Of a DNA stretch of 64,000 nt, positions 44,421-54,313 are shown one piece after another. Source of the DNA: Acinetobacter tibetensis (GTDB taxonomy: Bacteria > Pseudomonadota > Gammaproteobacteria > Pseudomonadales > Moraxellaceae); the NCBI RefSeq assembly GCF_023824315.1, contig NZ_CP098732.1, positions 2,294,001 through 2,358,000 of the forward strand. The letters are read 5' to 3'. A model generated the notes under the pieces. It had not been told where the DNA came from and made no database searches. It saw nothing but the letters and a program-made list of their open reading frames with translations. Position numbers and translations under genes: made by a program. The stretch's first letter is position 1; the number at the start of each line of letters is the position of its first letter.

Positions 44421-46037
44421 TTATAAACGAACCAATTTTACAATTTGTTCTGCAAGTTCTTCTACTTGTTCAGCAGTAAAGCGCACATCCGTTGCATCAG
44501 CAAGGTCTGTAATTACAACTACACCCGTTTCACGCAACAAAGCAACTTGTTCCGAGGTTAAACCTGCTTTAGCAATTGCCACAACACCTTGTTGAATCAA
44601 CAAGCTTTCTAAGATTTGTGCTTGCTCAAGAGCTTTTGCTGTTACAGTCACAACTGCTGGTTTTTGACCTAAACGTGCAGCACGATCTTCCGCAGAAACA
44701 GGGTTTGCATGCGCAGACCACTCAACAGATTCTTCCACCATACCCGCACCAATCGTTACGTTATTCAAACGATCAATGAAGATAAACGAACCTGTATAAC
44801 GGCTGTCTTGATAACGGTCAAACACTACTGGCGCATCAAATTCAACCGTCACATTGGCAATCGCATTGAGATCAAGATGATCCACTTGCATTTGCTCAAG
44901 TGTGTTCACGTTCGTACGGAAATTAATGGCAGTCACTTTGGCAGGAACAGTTTGCGTACCCACTTTTAAGTTATACAACTTGCCAATCACCAGCGGTTGA
45001 TCCGCCATCCATACCACAGTCGCTTTTATAGAAAGAGAAATTGCAGGAACACCCTGATCCGCACGCACCAACATATTACCGCGGGATACATCAATTTCAT
45101 CGTTTAGCGTTAATGTCACCGCTTGACCTGCAAATGCATGTTCAAGGTTGCCATCAAAAGTCACGATTTCCTTAACCGTTGAAGACTTACCTGATGGTAA
45201 AGCAACAACTTTATCGCCCACATTAATTTCACCAAGGGCAATCGTTCCCGCAAAACCACGGAAGTCGAGATTCGGACGGTTTACATATTGCACAGGGAAA
45301 CGGAAATCACGCTTCGCGGTATCACGGTTAATTTGTACCGACTCCAGCGTACCCATTAGGGTTTCGCCTTTGTACCACGGTGTGTGTTCCGAAACATTCA
45401 CCACGTTATCGCCATTCAATGCAGAAATAGGCGTAAAGATGATGTTGCTTGGCTTACGGTCACCCAATTGGCTGACGAAGTTGCCATATTCCGCTTGAAT
45501 TTCATTGAAACGGGTTTCAGAGAATTCAACCAAGTCCATTTTGTTGATCGCAACAATAATGTTCTTAATACCCAACAAGCTTGCAATATACGTGTGACGA
45601 CGTGTTTGTGTTTGTACGCCATAACGCGCATCAATCAAAATGATCGCAAGGTCACAAGTAGACGCACCTGTTGCCATGTTACGGGTATATTGCTCATGCC
45701 CCGGAGTATCGGCAATGATGAACTTACGTTTTTCAGTGGAGAAATAACGATAGGCTACATCAATGGTAATCCCCTGCTCACGTTCTGCTTGTAAACCATC
45801 TACAAGAAGTGCCAAGTCAGGTGCATCGCCTGTTGTCCCCACTTTTTTAGAGTCACGCGTCACGGCTTGCAATTGATCTTCATAGATCAATTTTGAATCA
45901 TAAAGTAAACGACCGATTAAAGTACTTTTACCATCATCGACATTACCGCAAGTCAAAAAGCGTAATAAGTCTTTATTTTCGTGTTGTTTCAAATATGCCA
46001 AGATGTCTTGGCTAATCAGTTCAGATTGATGAGACAT
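44421..46037 (-). CDS. cysN: Sulfate adenylyltransferase subunit 1 (CysN) with a C-terminal extension
   Basis: CysN is the GTPase that drives APS formation by CysD from sulfate and ATP. The 538-residue protein has the P-loop at 31-39 (GNVDDGKST), the [12 protein letters not shown] switch, and NKMDLV for guanine. It is longer than E. coli CysN (475). The extra part (about 455-538: [19 protein letters not shown] onward) is Val/Ala/Glu-rich and lacks the GLSGSGKST loop of APS kinase, so it is not a CysNC fusion with a working kinase. The extension may be a decayed or repurposed domain. It lies 117 bp after cysD. Confidence 0.95.
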   Translation of the reverse strand: MSHQSELISQDILAYLKQHENKDLLRFLTCGNVDDGKSTLIGRLLYDSKLIYEDQLQAVTRDSKKVGTTGDAPDLALLVDGLQAEREQGITIDVAYRYFSTEKRKFIIADTPGHEQYTRNMATGASTCDLAIILIDARYGVQTQTRRHTYIASLLGIKNIIVAINKMDLVEFSETRFNEIQAEYGNFVSQLGDRKPSNIIFTPISALNGDNVVNVSEHTPWYKGETLMGTLESVQINRDTAKRDFRFPVQYVNRPNLDFRGFAGTIALGEINVGDKVVALPSGKSSTVKEIVTFDGNLEHAFAGQAVTLTLNDEIDVSRGNMLVRADQGVPAISLSIKATVVWMADQPLVIGKLYNLKVGTQTVPAKVTAINFRTNVNTLEQMQVDHLDLNAIANVTVEFDAPVVFDRYQDSRYTGSFIFIDRLNNVTIGAGMVEESVEWSAHANPVSAEDRAARLGQKPAVVTVTAKALEQAQILESLLIQQGVVAIAKAGLTSEQVALLRETGVVVITDLADATDVRFTAEQVEELAEQIVKLVRL

Positions 46038-46154
46038 TGCTCAAACTCCACAAATTCGTTGAAATCGTTTTAATCCTGAATCTCCCTAAATCCCTCTTAA
46101 TCAAAGAGGGACTTTTTCTCCTCTCTTTCTTACAGAGAGGACGGGAGAGATTAA
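46038..46154. repeat. Nested hairpins between cysD and cysN
   Basis: The gap contains two adjacent hairpins, CCCTCTT-N4-AAGAGGG at about 46091-46110 and CCTCTCT-N7-AGAGAGG at about 46120-46140, enclosed by an imperfect outer pair AATCTCCC/GGGAGAGATT. The polypurine/polypyrimidine pattern resembles extragenic repeats I recall from Acinetobacter genomes. It lies inside an operon. I saw no second copy in this window. Confidence 0.6.
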
Positions 46155-47069
46155 TTAGAAATAGCCTTCTTGCTTTTTCTTTTCCATCGAGCCTGCTTCA
46201 TCATGGTCAATCATACGACCTTGACGTTCAGAGCTTGTGGCAAGCAGCATTTCTTGAATAATTTCCGGTAAGGTATTGGCAGTTGATTCAACCGCGCCCG
46301 TGAGTGGGTAACAGCCTAAAGTACGGAAACGTACCGATTTCATTTGTGGAACTTCGCCTTCTTTTAAAGGCATGCGCTCATCATCAACCATGATGAGTGT
46401 ACCGCTACGTTCAACCACAGGACGTTCCGCAGCTAAATATAAAGGTACTAGTGGAATACTTTCCAAATAGATGTATTGCCAAATATCAAGCTCAGTCCAG
46501 TTTGACAATGGGAACACACGAATACTTTCGCCTTTGTTCACTTTACCGTTGTAAAGATTCCAAAGCTCAGGACGTTGGTTTTTAGGGTCCCAACGATGCT
46601 TGCTATCACGGAAAGAATACACACGTTCTTTCGCACGTGATTTTTCTTCATCACGACGTGCGCCACCAAAGGCAGCATCAAAACCATATTTATCCAGTGC
46701 TTGTTTTAAGCCCTGAGTTTTCATGATGTCGGTATATTTTGAACTGCCATGATCAAATGGATTGATCCCAGCGTCTTTACCTTCTTTATTTTGATGTACG
46801 ATCAAATCGAAACCATGGGTTTTTGCCATGTTGTCACGGAATGTGATCATCTCTTTGAATTTCCAGCCTGTATCGACATGCAATAGTGGGAATGGAAGTT
46901 TTGCAGGATAGAACGCTTTCAAGGCAAGATGCAGCATGACAGCTGAGTCTTTACCAATAGAATACAACATCACCGGATTTTCAAATTCGGCAGCTACTTC
47001 ACGAATAATGTGAATACTCTCAGCTTCAAGCTGTTTAAGATGAGTAAGTCTTTCCTCATTTATTGACAT
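46155..47069 (-). CDS. cysD: Sulfate adenylyltransferase subunit 2 (CysD)
   Basis: CysD carries out sulfate adenylation in the cytosol, the first step of assimilatory sulfate reduction, in complex with CysN. From the ATG at 47069 ([15 protein letters not shown]) it has 304 residues, near E. coli CysD (302). The PP-loop [10 protein letters not shown] is at 37-46. Other blocks are [22 protein letters not shown] and [14 protein letters not shown] in parts. It leads the cysDN operon. No CysB site was assigned upstream. Confidence 0.96.
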   Translation of the reverse strand: MSINEERLTHLKQLEAESIHIIREVAAEFENPVMLYSIGKDSAVMLHLALKAFYPAKLPFPLLHVDTGWKFKEMITFRDNMAKTHGFDLIVHQNKEGKDAGINPFDHGSSKYTDIMKTQGLKQALDKYGFDAAFGGARRDEEKSRAKERVYSFRDSKHRWDPKNQRPELWNLYNGKVNKGESIRVFPLSNWTELDIWQYIYLESIPLVPLYLAAERPVVERSGTLIMVDDERMPLKEGEVPQMKSVRFRTLGCYPLTGAVESTANTLPEIIQEMLLATSSERQGRMIDHDEAGSMEKKKQEGYF

Positions 47070-47277
47070 CGACAACACCGATTACTAATTCGTGCTTATT
47101 ACACATTCAACAATTGATATTCATTATAGAGATTTACTAATCACAACTATTGCTTGTTTTATTATATTGATATGCAAAATTATCATATAGAGCATAACTA
47201 ATAATAACTATAAGTTTTCAAGCTATAGTGAATCTCTACCCTTTCAAAATGTTTGCAAAGTCTTGGAAGATTTTAGC

Positions 47278-47490
47278 CTATTCACTCTTTGCCTGCGCGG
47301 CAGCTTCGCGCTGTTGCCTTAATTCAACACGCTTTTGAATTTCTGCACGCTCTAAATCATATTGCTTTTTATTCTCTGCATCGCTTTTTGCAGCTAAAAG
47401 TGCCATGCCAAGAATAAACACTGGAATGAACAGTCCAAATGCCATTAATTTCCAAGGTATGGGCTTTTTGTTCACTTCTGGTTGGCTCAT
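47278..47490 (-). CDS. Small single-span membrane protein with a coiled-coil-like tail
   Basis: A 70-residue protein: a short polar N-terminus (MSQPEVNKKPIPWK), one transmembrane helix at about 15-35 (LMAFGLFIPVFILGMALLAA), and a highly charged helical tail rich in Lys, Glu, Arg and Gln that may form a coiled coil. I do not recognise a family. The Shine-Dalgarno site is weak. It lies between cysD and a lipase-like gene on the same strand and looks like an independent small gene. Confidence 0.6.
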   Translation of the reverse strand: MSQPEVNKKPIPWKLMAFGLFIPVFILGMALLAAKSDAENKKQYDLERAEIQKRVELRQQREAAAQAKSE

Positions 47491-47538
47491 AGGTGATTTA
47501 ACTCAAATCTTGCATTCTTCATTACGCAACAATATAAC

Positions 47539-47569
47539 AAAAAAGAGCCTCAATAATGAGACTCTTTTT
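47539..47569 (-). terminator. Terminator of the lipase-like gene
   Basis: Stem AAAAAGAG-c-CTC/GAG-a-CTCTTTTT with one mismatch, 25 bp after the stop. Confidence 0.8.
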
Positions 47570-47593
47570 CACAAAGATTAATCTAAAAATGAC

Positions 47594-49036
47594 TTAAAAA
47601 TTGCCCGTACATTGTGGGTTTTGACTTGCATCTTTCTGTGCGTCGGTCAACACAATACCTGTAGCAGCAGACATATTTGCTTGAATAAAATCGACAGCAT
47701 CCTCATTTTTACATACGATTGCTTGTGTATGTGTTGCATTCGGTACGATCGTCAGTTTATATCCATCAGCATAATTATTTTGCGGGAAATAGTTTGTCGC
47801 CTTTGCTTGCATATTTGCATGCAAAGCTTGTGTAACTACAGGCAATACTGCCTGATCTTTCTCTCCCTGAATAATAAATACAGGTGTTTTAATCACTTTT
47901 GCTGCGGTTGCATTGGTGGCTGGTTGATTGTCTATCAGGAACTTTTGAACCACTGGATCTGTTTTTATTTTATTTAAATCAATGCCATATTGAGCAATTA
48001 AATGGGTAGGATCTTTCAAGAAATCAAGTACGCCAACTTTGAATAGTTCCTGCAAACCATTCGCACTATTTGGGTCTGCATAACCCAAACATGCGCCATC
48101 ATCGCCCGTACGGCCATATGCTTTTTCTGCAATATCCGCTGCACCCGCTGTAAAGATATTTTTTAAATCATAATTAGGTTGATATGCTTTAATACCTGAA
48201 CTGGTCAGTGCTGCATAAGCCAACAATTCAGCATAACCATCTGCAATTTGATCAATTGCCGCTTGTCCTTGTTCTGCTGTAATGATGTTATTTGCAACTG
48301 CATATCGAACTTTTAGTAATTGCTCATCTAATCTATTCACACCCTTAGATTGATTATTTTCATCAAGATTCAACTGCGGATCGAGATAAATTTGAATAAT
48401 TGTTCCTAAGCTTGACGCTGGTGCACCTGCAACTGCTCCTTTATAACTGCTATCTGTATTGGCAAATTCAGCAGTGCCCAAGGAAGCATGTCCACCTTGT
48501 GACTGACCAATCGACATCCAAGCGCCATTTAACTGCTTACCGTAATGATCTTTCGCGGCTTTTACCGCTGCAATTGCGGAATTAGCCTGACTGGATAAGT
48601 TCAAATAAGGATGTACACCTGCTGTACCCAACCCCTCATAATCTGGTGCAATGATGACATAACCCGCGGCCAATAAGGTATCTGCAAGAATTTTAAAGCG
48701 AGGGTTAAGTAGATTTTTACTTGGAGCACAGTCATCTCCACCACCAACAGTTCCATGTTCCCAGACTACTACACGATAACCATCTTTAGGCTGAATGGCT
48801 TTTGGAAACAAAACCATGGCAGTGGCTGTTGCGGTTTTCCCTTGAACATTGGTCATATTATAGGTCATGACTTTAATCGATGAACTATTCTCTACGGTAT
48901 CTAAAGAATAATGCCCTTCAGATAAATAGGTTTTATTTGAATCGGCCACCGTGTTATCGTCATCATCATTACAAGCTGTTAAAAATAGACTTGAAAGTGT
49001 CAATGTAAGTGCCAAAGCTATTTTCGTGCGCTTCAT
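47594..49036 (-). CDS. Secretory lipase-like alpha/beta hydrolase lipoprotein
   Basis: A 480-residue hydrolase with a lipoprotein signal (lipobox LFLTAC, Cys22) followed by an acidic NDDDDN linker, so it is exported and probably membrane-attached or surface-exposed. The nucleophile is S179 in IGQSQGGHA. VVVWEHGTVGGGDDC and IIAPDYEGLGT precede it, and IPNATHTQAIVC-like VPNATHTQAIVC near the C-terminus supplies the likely His. Cysteines at 103 and in the C-terminal region could form disulfides. The layout matches the LIP secretory lipase family known from fungi and some Acinetobacter. Substrate preference is unknown. Confidence 0.85.
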   Translation of the reverse strand: MKRTKIALALTLTLSSLFLTACNDDDDNTVADSNKTYLSEGHYSLDTVENSSSIKVMTYNMTNVQGKTATATAMVLFPKAIQPKDGYRVVVWEHGTVGGGDDCAPSKNLLNPRFKILADTLLAAGYVIIAPDYEGLGTAGVHPYLNLSSQANSAIAAVKAAKDHYGKQLNGAWMSIGQSQGGHASLGTAEFANTDSSYKGAVAGAPASSLGTIIQIYLDPQLNLDENNQSKGVNRLDEQLLKVRYAVANNIITAEQGQAAIDQIADGYAELLAYAALTSSGIKAYQPNYDLKNIFTAGAADIAEKAYGRTGDDGACLGYADPNSANGLQELFKVGVLDFLKDPTHLIAQYGIDLNKIKTDPVVQKFLIDNQPATNATAAKVIKTPVFIIQGEKDQAVLPVVTQALHANMQAKATNYFPQNNYADGYKLTIVPNATHTQAIVCKNEDAVDFIQANMSAATGIVLTDAQKDASQNPQCTGNF

Positions 49037-49103
49037 AAAATATCCTTTTTTTAATCTTTATTTTTTGGGCATGAAACTACATGCAGAATGATTAAGGCAT
49101 AAA

Positions 49104-49130
49104 AAAAGTGCCCTGTATAGGACACTCTTT
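49104..49130 (-). terminator. Terminator of ubiCA
   Basis: Stem AGTG-c-CCT/AGG-a-CACT with a GTAT loop and, on the minus strand, a run of seven T after it. It lies 16 bp after ubiA. Confidence 0.7.
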
Positions 49131-49145
49131 AACCATATGGTCATT

Positions 49146-50027
49146 TTAAATCGTTAATTCTAAAAAAATTCCTATAAAAATTACCAATCCTCCCCAACGA
49201 TTGTGACGGAATGCCCAAAAACAAATCTGAGGATCACGATCTTTGGTTTTGACAGCTTGATAAATAAAATCACCGGCAACGATCATTAAAGCAAGCAGGC
49301 CAAATGGAATGAATAACTGTTCTAAAAATAAAACCGTCCCTATTAAAATTACACTGAGCAACTGCAACATACCAATAATTTGAATATCATAACGACCAAA
49401 TAAAATCGCGGTTGATTTCACCCCAATCTTTAAATCATATTCACGATCAGTAATGGCATATTGCGTATCATAGGCAACAGTCCAAGCCAAATTACCAAAA
49501 TATAGTAGCCAGCAGCTTAATCCCAAAGGTTCTCCCACTGCGGTATACGCCATCGGAATAGACCATGAAAATGCAGCCCCCAGAAATACCTGCGGTAAAT
49601 GGGTATAGCGCTTCATAAAAGGATAGATAAAAGCCAGAAATAGCGCACCGAAAGAACAATAAAAAGTCTCTATCGGTAAAAAAAACAGCATACAGGCGCT
49701 GGCAAAAACCAAGATTAAAAAGACATAAATCGCTTCTTTTGCACTAATCACCCCTGTTGCCAAAGGCCTATTTTTGGTTCGCTCTACATGAGCATCGACT
49801 TTACGATCGGCGAAGTCATTAATAGCACAACCTGCAGCACGCATAAAAATAGTGCCCAAAATCATTGGAATTAAAATTCCTAAACTTGGCATGCCTTTAT
49901 TTGCAATCCATAAAGCCCACATGGTTGGCCAAAAGACCAATTCGGTACCAATAGGTTTATCAAAACGACATAAATAATAATAAGCTTCTAAGCGTTCACG
50001 CCAAGTAATATGTTGCACCGTAGCCAT
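49146..50027 (-). CDS. ubiA: 4-hydroxybenzoate octaprenyltransferase
   Basis: UbiA attaches the polyprenyl tail to 4-hydroxybenzoate in the inner membrane, an early step of ubiquinone synthesis. The 293-residue protein has about eight or nine helices. The two aspartate-rich motifs are NDFADRKVDAHVERTKNRP (about 70-88) and DTQYAITDREYDLKIGVKS (about 190-208). It lies 18 bp after ubiC, so product and substrate enzymes are cotranscribed. Confidence 0.95.
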   Translation of the reverse strand: MATVQHITWRERLEAYYYLCRFDKPIGTELVFWPTMWALWIANKGMPSLGILIPMILGTIFMRAAGCAINDFADRKVDAHVERTKNRPLATGVISAKEAIYVFLILVFASACMLFFLPIETFYCSFGALFLAFIYPFMKRYTHLPQVFLGAAFSWSIPMAYTAVGEPLGLSCWLLYFGNLAWTVAYDTQYAITDREYDLKIGVKSTAILFGRYDIQIIGMLQLLSVILIGTVLFLEQLFIPFGLLALMIVAGDFIYQAVKTKDRDPQICFWAFRHNRWGGLVIFIGIFLELTI

Positions 50028-50045
50028 GAAAATCCTTCAACAATT

Positions 50046-50516
50046 TCATAATTTGGTTTTGCGTAGATACTGCTCAAATGCAGGTAAGAACGTTTCTTGC
50101 ACAATAAATTTACAACCATGCCAAGTATAACAACTTTGGCGTGTCCAACCATCTTCTAACCAAATCACACGGCGTTCACATGCTGGATTGGTACGCTGGA
50201 ACAGAAACCAGCCAATAGGTTTTGTGCCAATATGTTTAAAAATTCTGGCACGACCTTGCAAACTCAGAATCGGAAAAATACTTTTCGCTTTAACCCAAGG
50301 CTGCGTATCATTGCCGTATAAAAAACTTTCTCTAACCCATGACGTATGCTGAAATGGCATTTCCATCCATTTTGCATCAATAAAATGTAGGCGTTGAAAA
50401 TGCTCTTTCATAGGTTGTACCCTAAATTTTCCACCCGCCAAATCCGTGAGTTGCTGCGTCAATGAACCTGTAGCATACAACCATGTTTTCAGTTCAGTTG
50501 GAATCTGCTGCTGCAT
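50046..50516 (-). CDS. ubiC: Chorismate lyase
   Basis: UbiC removes pyruvate from chorismate to give 4-hydroxybenzoate. The 156-residue protein is close to E. coli UbiC (165). Family blocks are WLYATGSLTQQL, the VRESFLYGNDTQPWVKAKSIFP core with the substrate-binding Arg, and the C-terminal IVQETFLPAF with the conserved Glu. It is cytosolic and leads ubiCA. Confidence 0.93.
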   Translation of the reverse strand: MQQQIPTELKTWLYATGSLTQQLTDLAGGKFRVQPMKEHFQRLHFIDAKWMEMPFQHTSWVRESFLYGNDTQPWVKAKSIFPILSLQGRARIFKHIGTKPIGWFLFQRTNPACERRVIWLEDGWTRQSCYTWHGCKFIVQETFLPAFEQYLRKTKL

Positions 50517-50603
50517 AACCTTACCTGTTTAATTGATCTGCTGTGCGCTTAAACGCTTTTTGCGTTATGAAGAATGTCGTTGATTCAATTCTAGGATCAA
50601 TCT

Positions 50604-50879
50604 TTAACAATTATCTGTTTTTGCAATGGTTTCAAATTTACCTTGCGGGGTTTTCACCAAAATAAACCCTTCGGCGCTCAAGTAAAAACTTTGGGGATAA
50701 TCATAGTCGAGTGCCAACTCAGGGCTTTTCAGGGCAACAAACTCTGCCTGTTTATAACCTTCTGGAGTACGCCCAACTTCAATATAAGTCACCATTGAAA
50801 AATTCAGTTTAAAACCTTTGCTATGGTCTTTGGGATCAATCCACGGATAAAAACTGGTATGTTTCTTACGCTGTGCCAT
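50604..50879 (-). CDS. Small uncharacterised protein
   Basis: A 91-residue protein of unknown function, rich in aromatic and charged residues, without a signal peptide or membrane segment. It has a basic start (MAQRKKHTSFYPWIDPKD) and a beta-rich body. The coding strand matches its neighbours; it lies between glnA, whose terminator separates them, and ubiC. Translation and composition look like a real gene, but I cannot assign a family. Confidence 0.65.
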   Translation of the reverse strand: MAQRKKHTSFYPWIDPKDHSKGFKLNFSMVTYIEVGRTPEGYKQAEFVALKSPELALDYDYPQSFYLSAEGFILVKTPQGKFETIAKTDNC

Positions 50880-50915
50880 AAAGCTGATCTATTTTTTTAA
50901 ATAAAACAGATAATA

Positions 50916-50947
50916 CAAAAAAAACCCGCGACGAGCGCGGGTTTTTT
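50916..50947 (-). terminator. Terminator of glnA
   Basis: Stem ACCCGCG/CGCGGGT with a five-base loop, flanked by runs of A and T. Confidence 0.93.
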
Positions 50948-50968
50948 ACAGTGGAATTCAGTTCAGAA

Positions 50969-52378
50969 TTACAAGCTGTAGTACATATCGAATTCAACTG
51001 GGTGAGTTGTCGTATTAAGACGACGAACTTCTTCAGTTTTAAGTTCGATGTACGCATCAAGCATTTCTTTAGTGAATACGCCACCTTTCAATAAGAATTC
51101 GTTATCCGCTTGAAGTGCTTCAAGTGCCATATCTAGGCTATGAGCAACTGTAGGGATTTTTGCTTCTTCTTCTGGAGGAAGGTCATACAAGTTCTTGTCA
51201 GCAGCTTCACCTGGGTGAATCTTGTTTTGGATACCGTCGATACCCGCCATTAACAATGCTGCAAAACCTAAGTACGGGTTCATCATTGGATCTGGGAAAC
51301 GAGCTTCAATACGTTTGCCTTTAGGGCTAGAAACGTAAGGAATACGGATAGAAGCAGAACGGTTACGTGCTGAGTAAGCCAACATAATCGGAGCTTCGAA
51401 GTGTGGAACTAAACGCTTGTACGAGTTTGTAGAAGGGTTTGTAATTGCGTTCAATGCACGAGCATGCTTGATCACACCACCAATGAAGTAAAGCGCCATT
51501 TCTGAAAGACCAGCGTATTCATCACCAGCAAACAAGTTCTTACCATCTTTAGAGATAGACATGTGAACGTGCATACCAGAACCGTTATCACCAACCATTG
51601 GCTTAGGCATGAAAGTTGCAGTTTTTGCATATTGGTGCGCAACATTCCAAACAGCATACTTGAACTGTTGTACTTCGTCTGCTTTACGAACCATTGTGTT
51701 GAAGCTCACACCAATTTCTAACTGGCAAGATGCAACTTCGTGGTGATGTACTTCTACACGACCTGGGCCCATGATGTCTTCAATTTTTGCACACATTTCT
51801 GCACGCATATCGTGTGAAGAATCAACTGGAGGAACTGGGAAGTAACCACCTTTAACACGTGGACGGTGACCAGAGTTTCCGCCTTCGTAGTCTTTGTTTG
51901 TTGACCAAGCAGCTTCTTCAGCGATTAATGTATGGCGCGCGCCAGACATATCGATTTCCCACTTCACTTCGTCAAATACAAAAAATTCTGGTTCTGGACC
52001 AAAGAATGCAGTATCACCAATACCTGTAGATTTTAGGTATTCTTCTGCACGGCGAGCAATAGAACGTGGGTCACGGTCATAACCTTGACCAGTTGATGGC
52101 TCGATGACATCACAAGTAACAACTACTGTAGGCTCAGCGAAGAACGGGTCGATAAAACCAGTTTCAGCATCTGGGCGTAAAATCATGTCAGACGCTTCGA
52201 TACCTTTCCAACCAGCAATTGAAGAACCGTCAAACATTTTACCGTCTTCAAAAGTATCTTCATCAATTGTATCTGCTGGGTAAGTTACGTGCTGTTCCTT
52301 ACCTTTAGTATCAGTAAAGCGGAAATCGACCCATTTTGCGCCACTTTCTTGGATGAGTTGAAGGACCTTGTTCGCCAT
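50969..52378 (-). CDS. glnA: Glutamine synthetase, type I
   Basis: GlnA makes glutamine from glutamate, ammonia and ATP as a cytosolic dodecamer. I start at 52378 ([16 protein letters not shown]), ten bases after GGAG; ATG at 52384 lies only four bases from it. The 469-residue length is standard. Family blocks visible are [18 protein letters not shown], the ATP-binding [31 protein letters not shown] and the adenylylation-site region NLYDLPPEE, so it should be regulated by GlnE. A sigma-54 type promoter and candidate NtrC sites lie upstream. It has its own terminator. Confidence 0.97.
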   Translation of the reverse strand: MANKVLQLIQESGAKWVDFRFTDTKGKEQHVTYPADTIDEDTFEDGKMFDGSSIAGWKGIEASDMILRPDAETGFIDPFFAEPTVVVTCDVIEPSTGQGYDRDPRSIARRAEEYLKSTGIGDTAFFGPEPEFFVFDEVKWEIDMSGARHTLIAEEAAWSTNKDYEGGNSGHRPRVKGGYFPVPPVDSSHDMRAEMCAKIEDIMGPGRVEVHHHEVASCQLEIGVSFNTMVRKADEVQQFKYAVWNVAHQYAKTATFMPKPMVGDNGSGMHVHMSISKDGKNLFAGDEYAGLSEMALYFIGGVIKHARALNAITNPSTNSYKRLVPHFEAPIMLAYSARNRSASIRIPYVSSPKGKRIEARFPDPMMNPYLGFAALLMAGIDGIQNKIHPGEAADKNLYDLPPEEEAKIPTVAHSLDMALEALQADNEFLLKGGVFTKEMLDAYIELKTEEVRRLNTTTHPVEFDMYYSL

Positions 52379-52444
52379 GCTCATTTTGCTCCGATGATTT
52401 TTTGTTGCACCTGTGGAGTGCGTGTTAGTAGTTGGCAGTTATAA

Positions 52445-52460
52445 AGCAATTCTCATACCA
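52445..52460 (-). promoter_or_regulatory. Sigma-54 promoter of glnA
   Basis: The minus strand reads TGGTATG-AGAA-TTGCT, a good match to the -24/-12 consensus TGGCACR-N4-TTGCW, with GG and GC ten bases apart as required. Transcription would start near 52434, giving a leader of about 55 bases before glnA. Confidence 0.75.
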
Positions 52461-52556
52461 ACTTTTAAAAAGCAAAGCTAAAACATTGAATTATTTATCA
52501 GAATACAAGATTTATAAACTTTGCTTCCACCCTATTATACTGTTTGAAAAATGAAA

Positions 52557-52573
52557 TGCACCATATTCAATCA
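52557..52573. promoter_or_regulatory. Partial NtrC-like site
   Basis: TGCACCATATT matches the left half of the NtrC consensus TGCACCAWWWTGGTGCA but the right half is poor. It lies about 130 bp upstream of the predicted glnA start site. Confidence 0.4.
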
Positions 52574-52607
52574 TTTTCATTATTAAGCAATTAACCAAAC
52601 CACAAAA

Positions 52608-52624
52608 GGAACCAAAATAGTGCA
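52608..52624. promoter_or_regulatory. NtrC-like enhancer site
   Basis: On the minus strand TGCACTATTTTGGTTCC matches TGCACYAWWWTGGTGCA at most positions. It lies about 180 bp upstream of the predicted sigma-54 start, a usual enhancer distance. Confidence 0.6.
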
Positions 52625-53175
52625 TTTAAATACAAATGACATAATCCAGTGCATTTTTTAGCGCATTTTTTAACACTTATGTCTTTTTTATTTATAGACC
52701 ACAGATTCGTTCATCAGAAATGCTTATAAAAAATATAAACCGCTATCAATGTAACAATAAAAACTCATGCTTTTGAGCTTATCAAGCAGCACACATCGTT
52801 CATCCAATCATTTAAAACTGCGCTTATGTCTCAAAAGATGCACCACTTTATTGCTACTCATGACTCGCCTTGCTCGGACTCACTTTGCGCATCAAAAATC
52901 CCCCCAACAGCATGAGTAATAAATGAGAATACTCAATATCTAGTAAAAATCAGTCACGTTTATAGGCGATTTCTAATTTTTGACTAAATATAACAAACTG
53001 TGATCAATTCAGATCTATATAAGTACAACACTGCAAGAATAAAGGTAGGACAACAACACTCTCCTATTGAATCTGGTCTAGGTAAAATTGAGGTATTGAA
53101 CCTGCGATACTATTACCTACAGCTTCCAAAAAAACTTTAGCTACAGATCAATGGAAATGATGGCATCTCCCCTTT

Positions 53176-54063
53176 TTATGATGCAGTACGAGTAGACCAC
53201 CAACATAAAAACGAACCTAACGTGACCAAAGTAGCACCTTGCCAAAATGACCATGACAGCTCTAAATCAAGCAACTGCATAGCAATTAATGAGGAAATAA
53301 TCGGTGTGAAATAAGAGGCGGCTGTCAGTAATTGAATATTGCCATGTAAGATGCCAATGTTCCAAGCCGCATAACCCAATCCAAATGCAGCCGCACTAAC
53401 AGCCAAATAAATAAAACTTTGTAGGTGAAGTTCAGGAACTTGAACATCCCCCATCCAAAGATATTTAAGCCATAAAGCCACAGCAGTTAGGCAAAAAAAT
53501 AGGGCGATTGCATTCTGACCATTGCCAATTTTTTTCGTGAGTATGCAATACGCTGCCCAAATAAAAGCCCCCATTAATGCTAGAGCGTAGCTGATGGGGT
53601 TAAGCGCAATATTCTGTGTAATCTGGTTTAAACTAAACTCGCCACTTCCCATTTGAACTTGAATAATGCCAAATAACGTTAGTAACATTCCCACAATCAC
53701 TAAAGGATGGAACTTTTGCTCTTTGGTTAAAATTAAAAGTAGAACGGTCAGGCTTGGCCACAAATAATTCAGAATACTCACTTCCACAGCTTGTTGATTG
53801 TTTTGAGCAAATGCTAAAGAAAGTGATAGGCATAACTCATAAGCAACAAACAAAATAGAGCCGAAAATCAGATAAGATTTAGGGAATAAATGTAATTTGG
53901 GTGGTTTAAATAAGATCAGTAAAATGACGGAACTTAAACTGTAAATTAAACAGATACCCAAAATTGGACCGAATCCATCCGTAACTTGTCTTAATAACCC
54001 GACAATAGAAGCCCAGAACAAAATGGCACACAATCCAATTATAGTGGCGAAACGATGTGACAT
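53176..54063 (-). CDS. yddG: Aromatic amino acid exporter YddG (DMT family)
   Basis: A ten-helix inner-membrane DMT transporter of 295 residues. It matches E. coli YddG by eye along its length: VGLLRQVTDGFGPILG, then SFVAYELCLSLSLAFAQN-like FVAYELCLSLSLAFA, VSILNYLWPSLTVL, GAFIWAAYCILT and GYAAWNIGILHGN. YddG exports aromatic amino acids and some dipeptides or drugs. It sits at the end of the T6SS gene block but is unrelated to it. It is monocistronic. Confidence 0.9.
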   Translation of the reverse strand: MSHRFATIIGLCAILFWASIVGLLRQVTDGFGPILGICLIYSLSSVILLILFKPPKLHLFPKSYLIFGSILFVAYELCLSLSLAFAQNNQQAVEVSILNYLWPSLTVLLLILTKEQKFHPLVIVGMLLTLFGIIQVQMGSGEFSLNQITQNIALNPISYALALMGAFIWAAYCILTKKIGNGQNAIALFFCLTAVALWLKYLWMGDVQVPELHLQSFIYLAVSAAAFGLGYAAWNIGILHGNIQLLTAASYFTPIISSLIAMQLLDLELSWSFWQGATLVTLGSFLCWWSTRTAS

Positions 54064-54313
54064 AATCTCCTAATTAACCCGCGTAAAATTCATGTGAATG
54101 TAGCAATAGTCAGATGATGCGACAAGGTATTTATGACAAAGACTAATCAATATCATTTAATCAAAGCCCTATCCAAATCGGACAGATCATACTAGATACG
54201 CAGCTTAAAATTACATGTTTTGCATTGTCCTCTCTTCCCCCCAAAGAGATGTCATACCATCACTGTTTATTTGACAGGAAATAATCATGAACTATAAATA
54301 TTTACTTCATTGT

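Larger units (their letters stand above)
52379..53175. other. Long intergenic region upstream of glnA
   Basis: About 800 bp. The left third holds the glnA promoter and candidate NtrC sites listed separately. At 52854-52949 a minus-strand frame of 31 codons (LLLMLLGGFLMRKVSPSKAS before a stop) looks like the C-terminus of a lost membrane protein. The rest is AT-rich with no gene, hairpin or repeat I can support. Confidence 0.45.

Noticed and set aside
45148..45794. Plus-strand frames of 116 and 136 codons opposite cysN
   Set aside because: They mirror conserved cysN codons, overlap each other in different frames and show no protein-like hydrophobic or motif pattern.
44421..46037. CysNC bifunctional sulfate adenylyltransferase/APS kinase
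   Set aside because: The protein is about 100 residues too short and lacks the APS-kinase P-loop.
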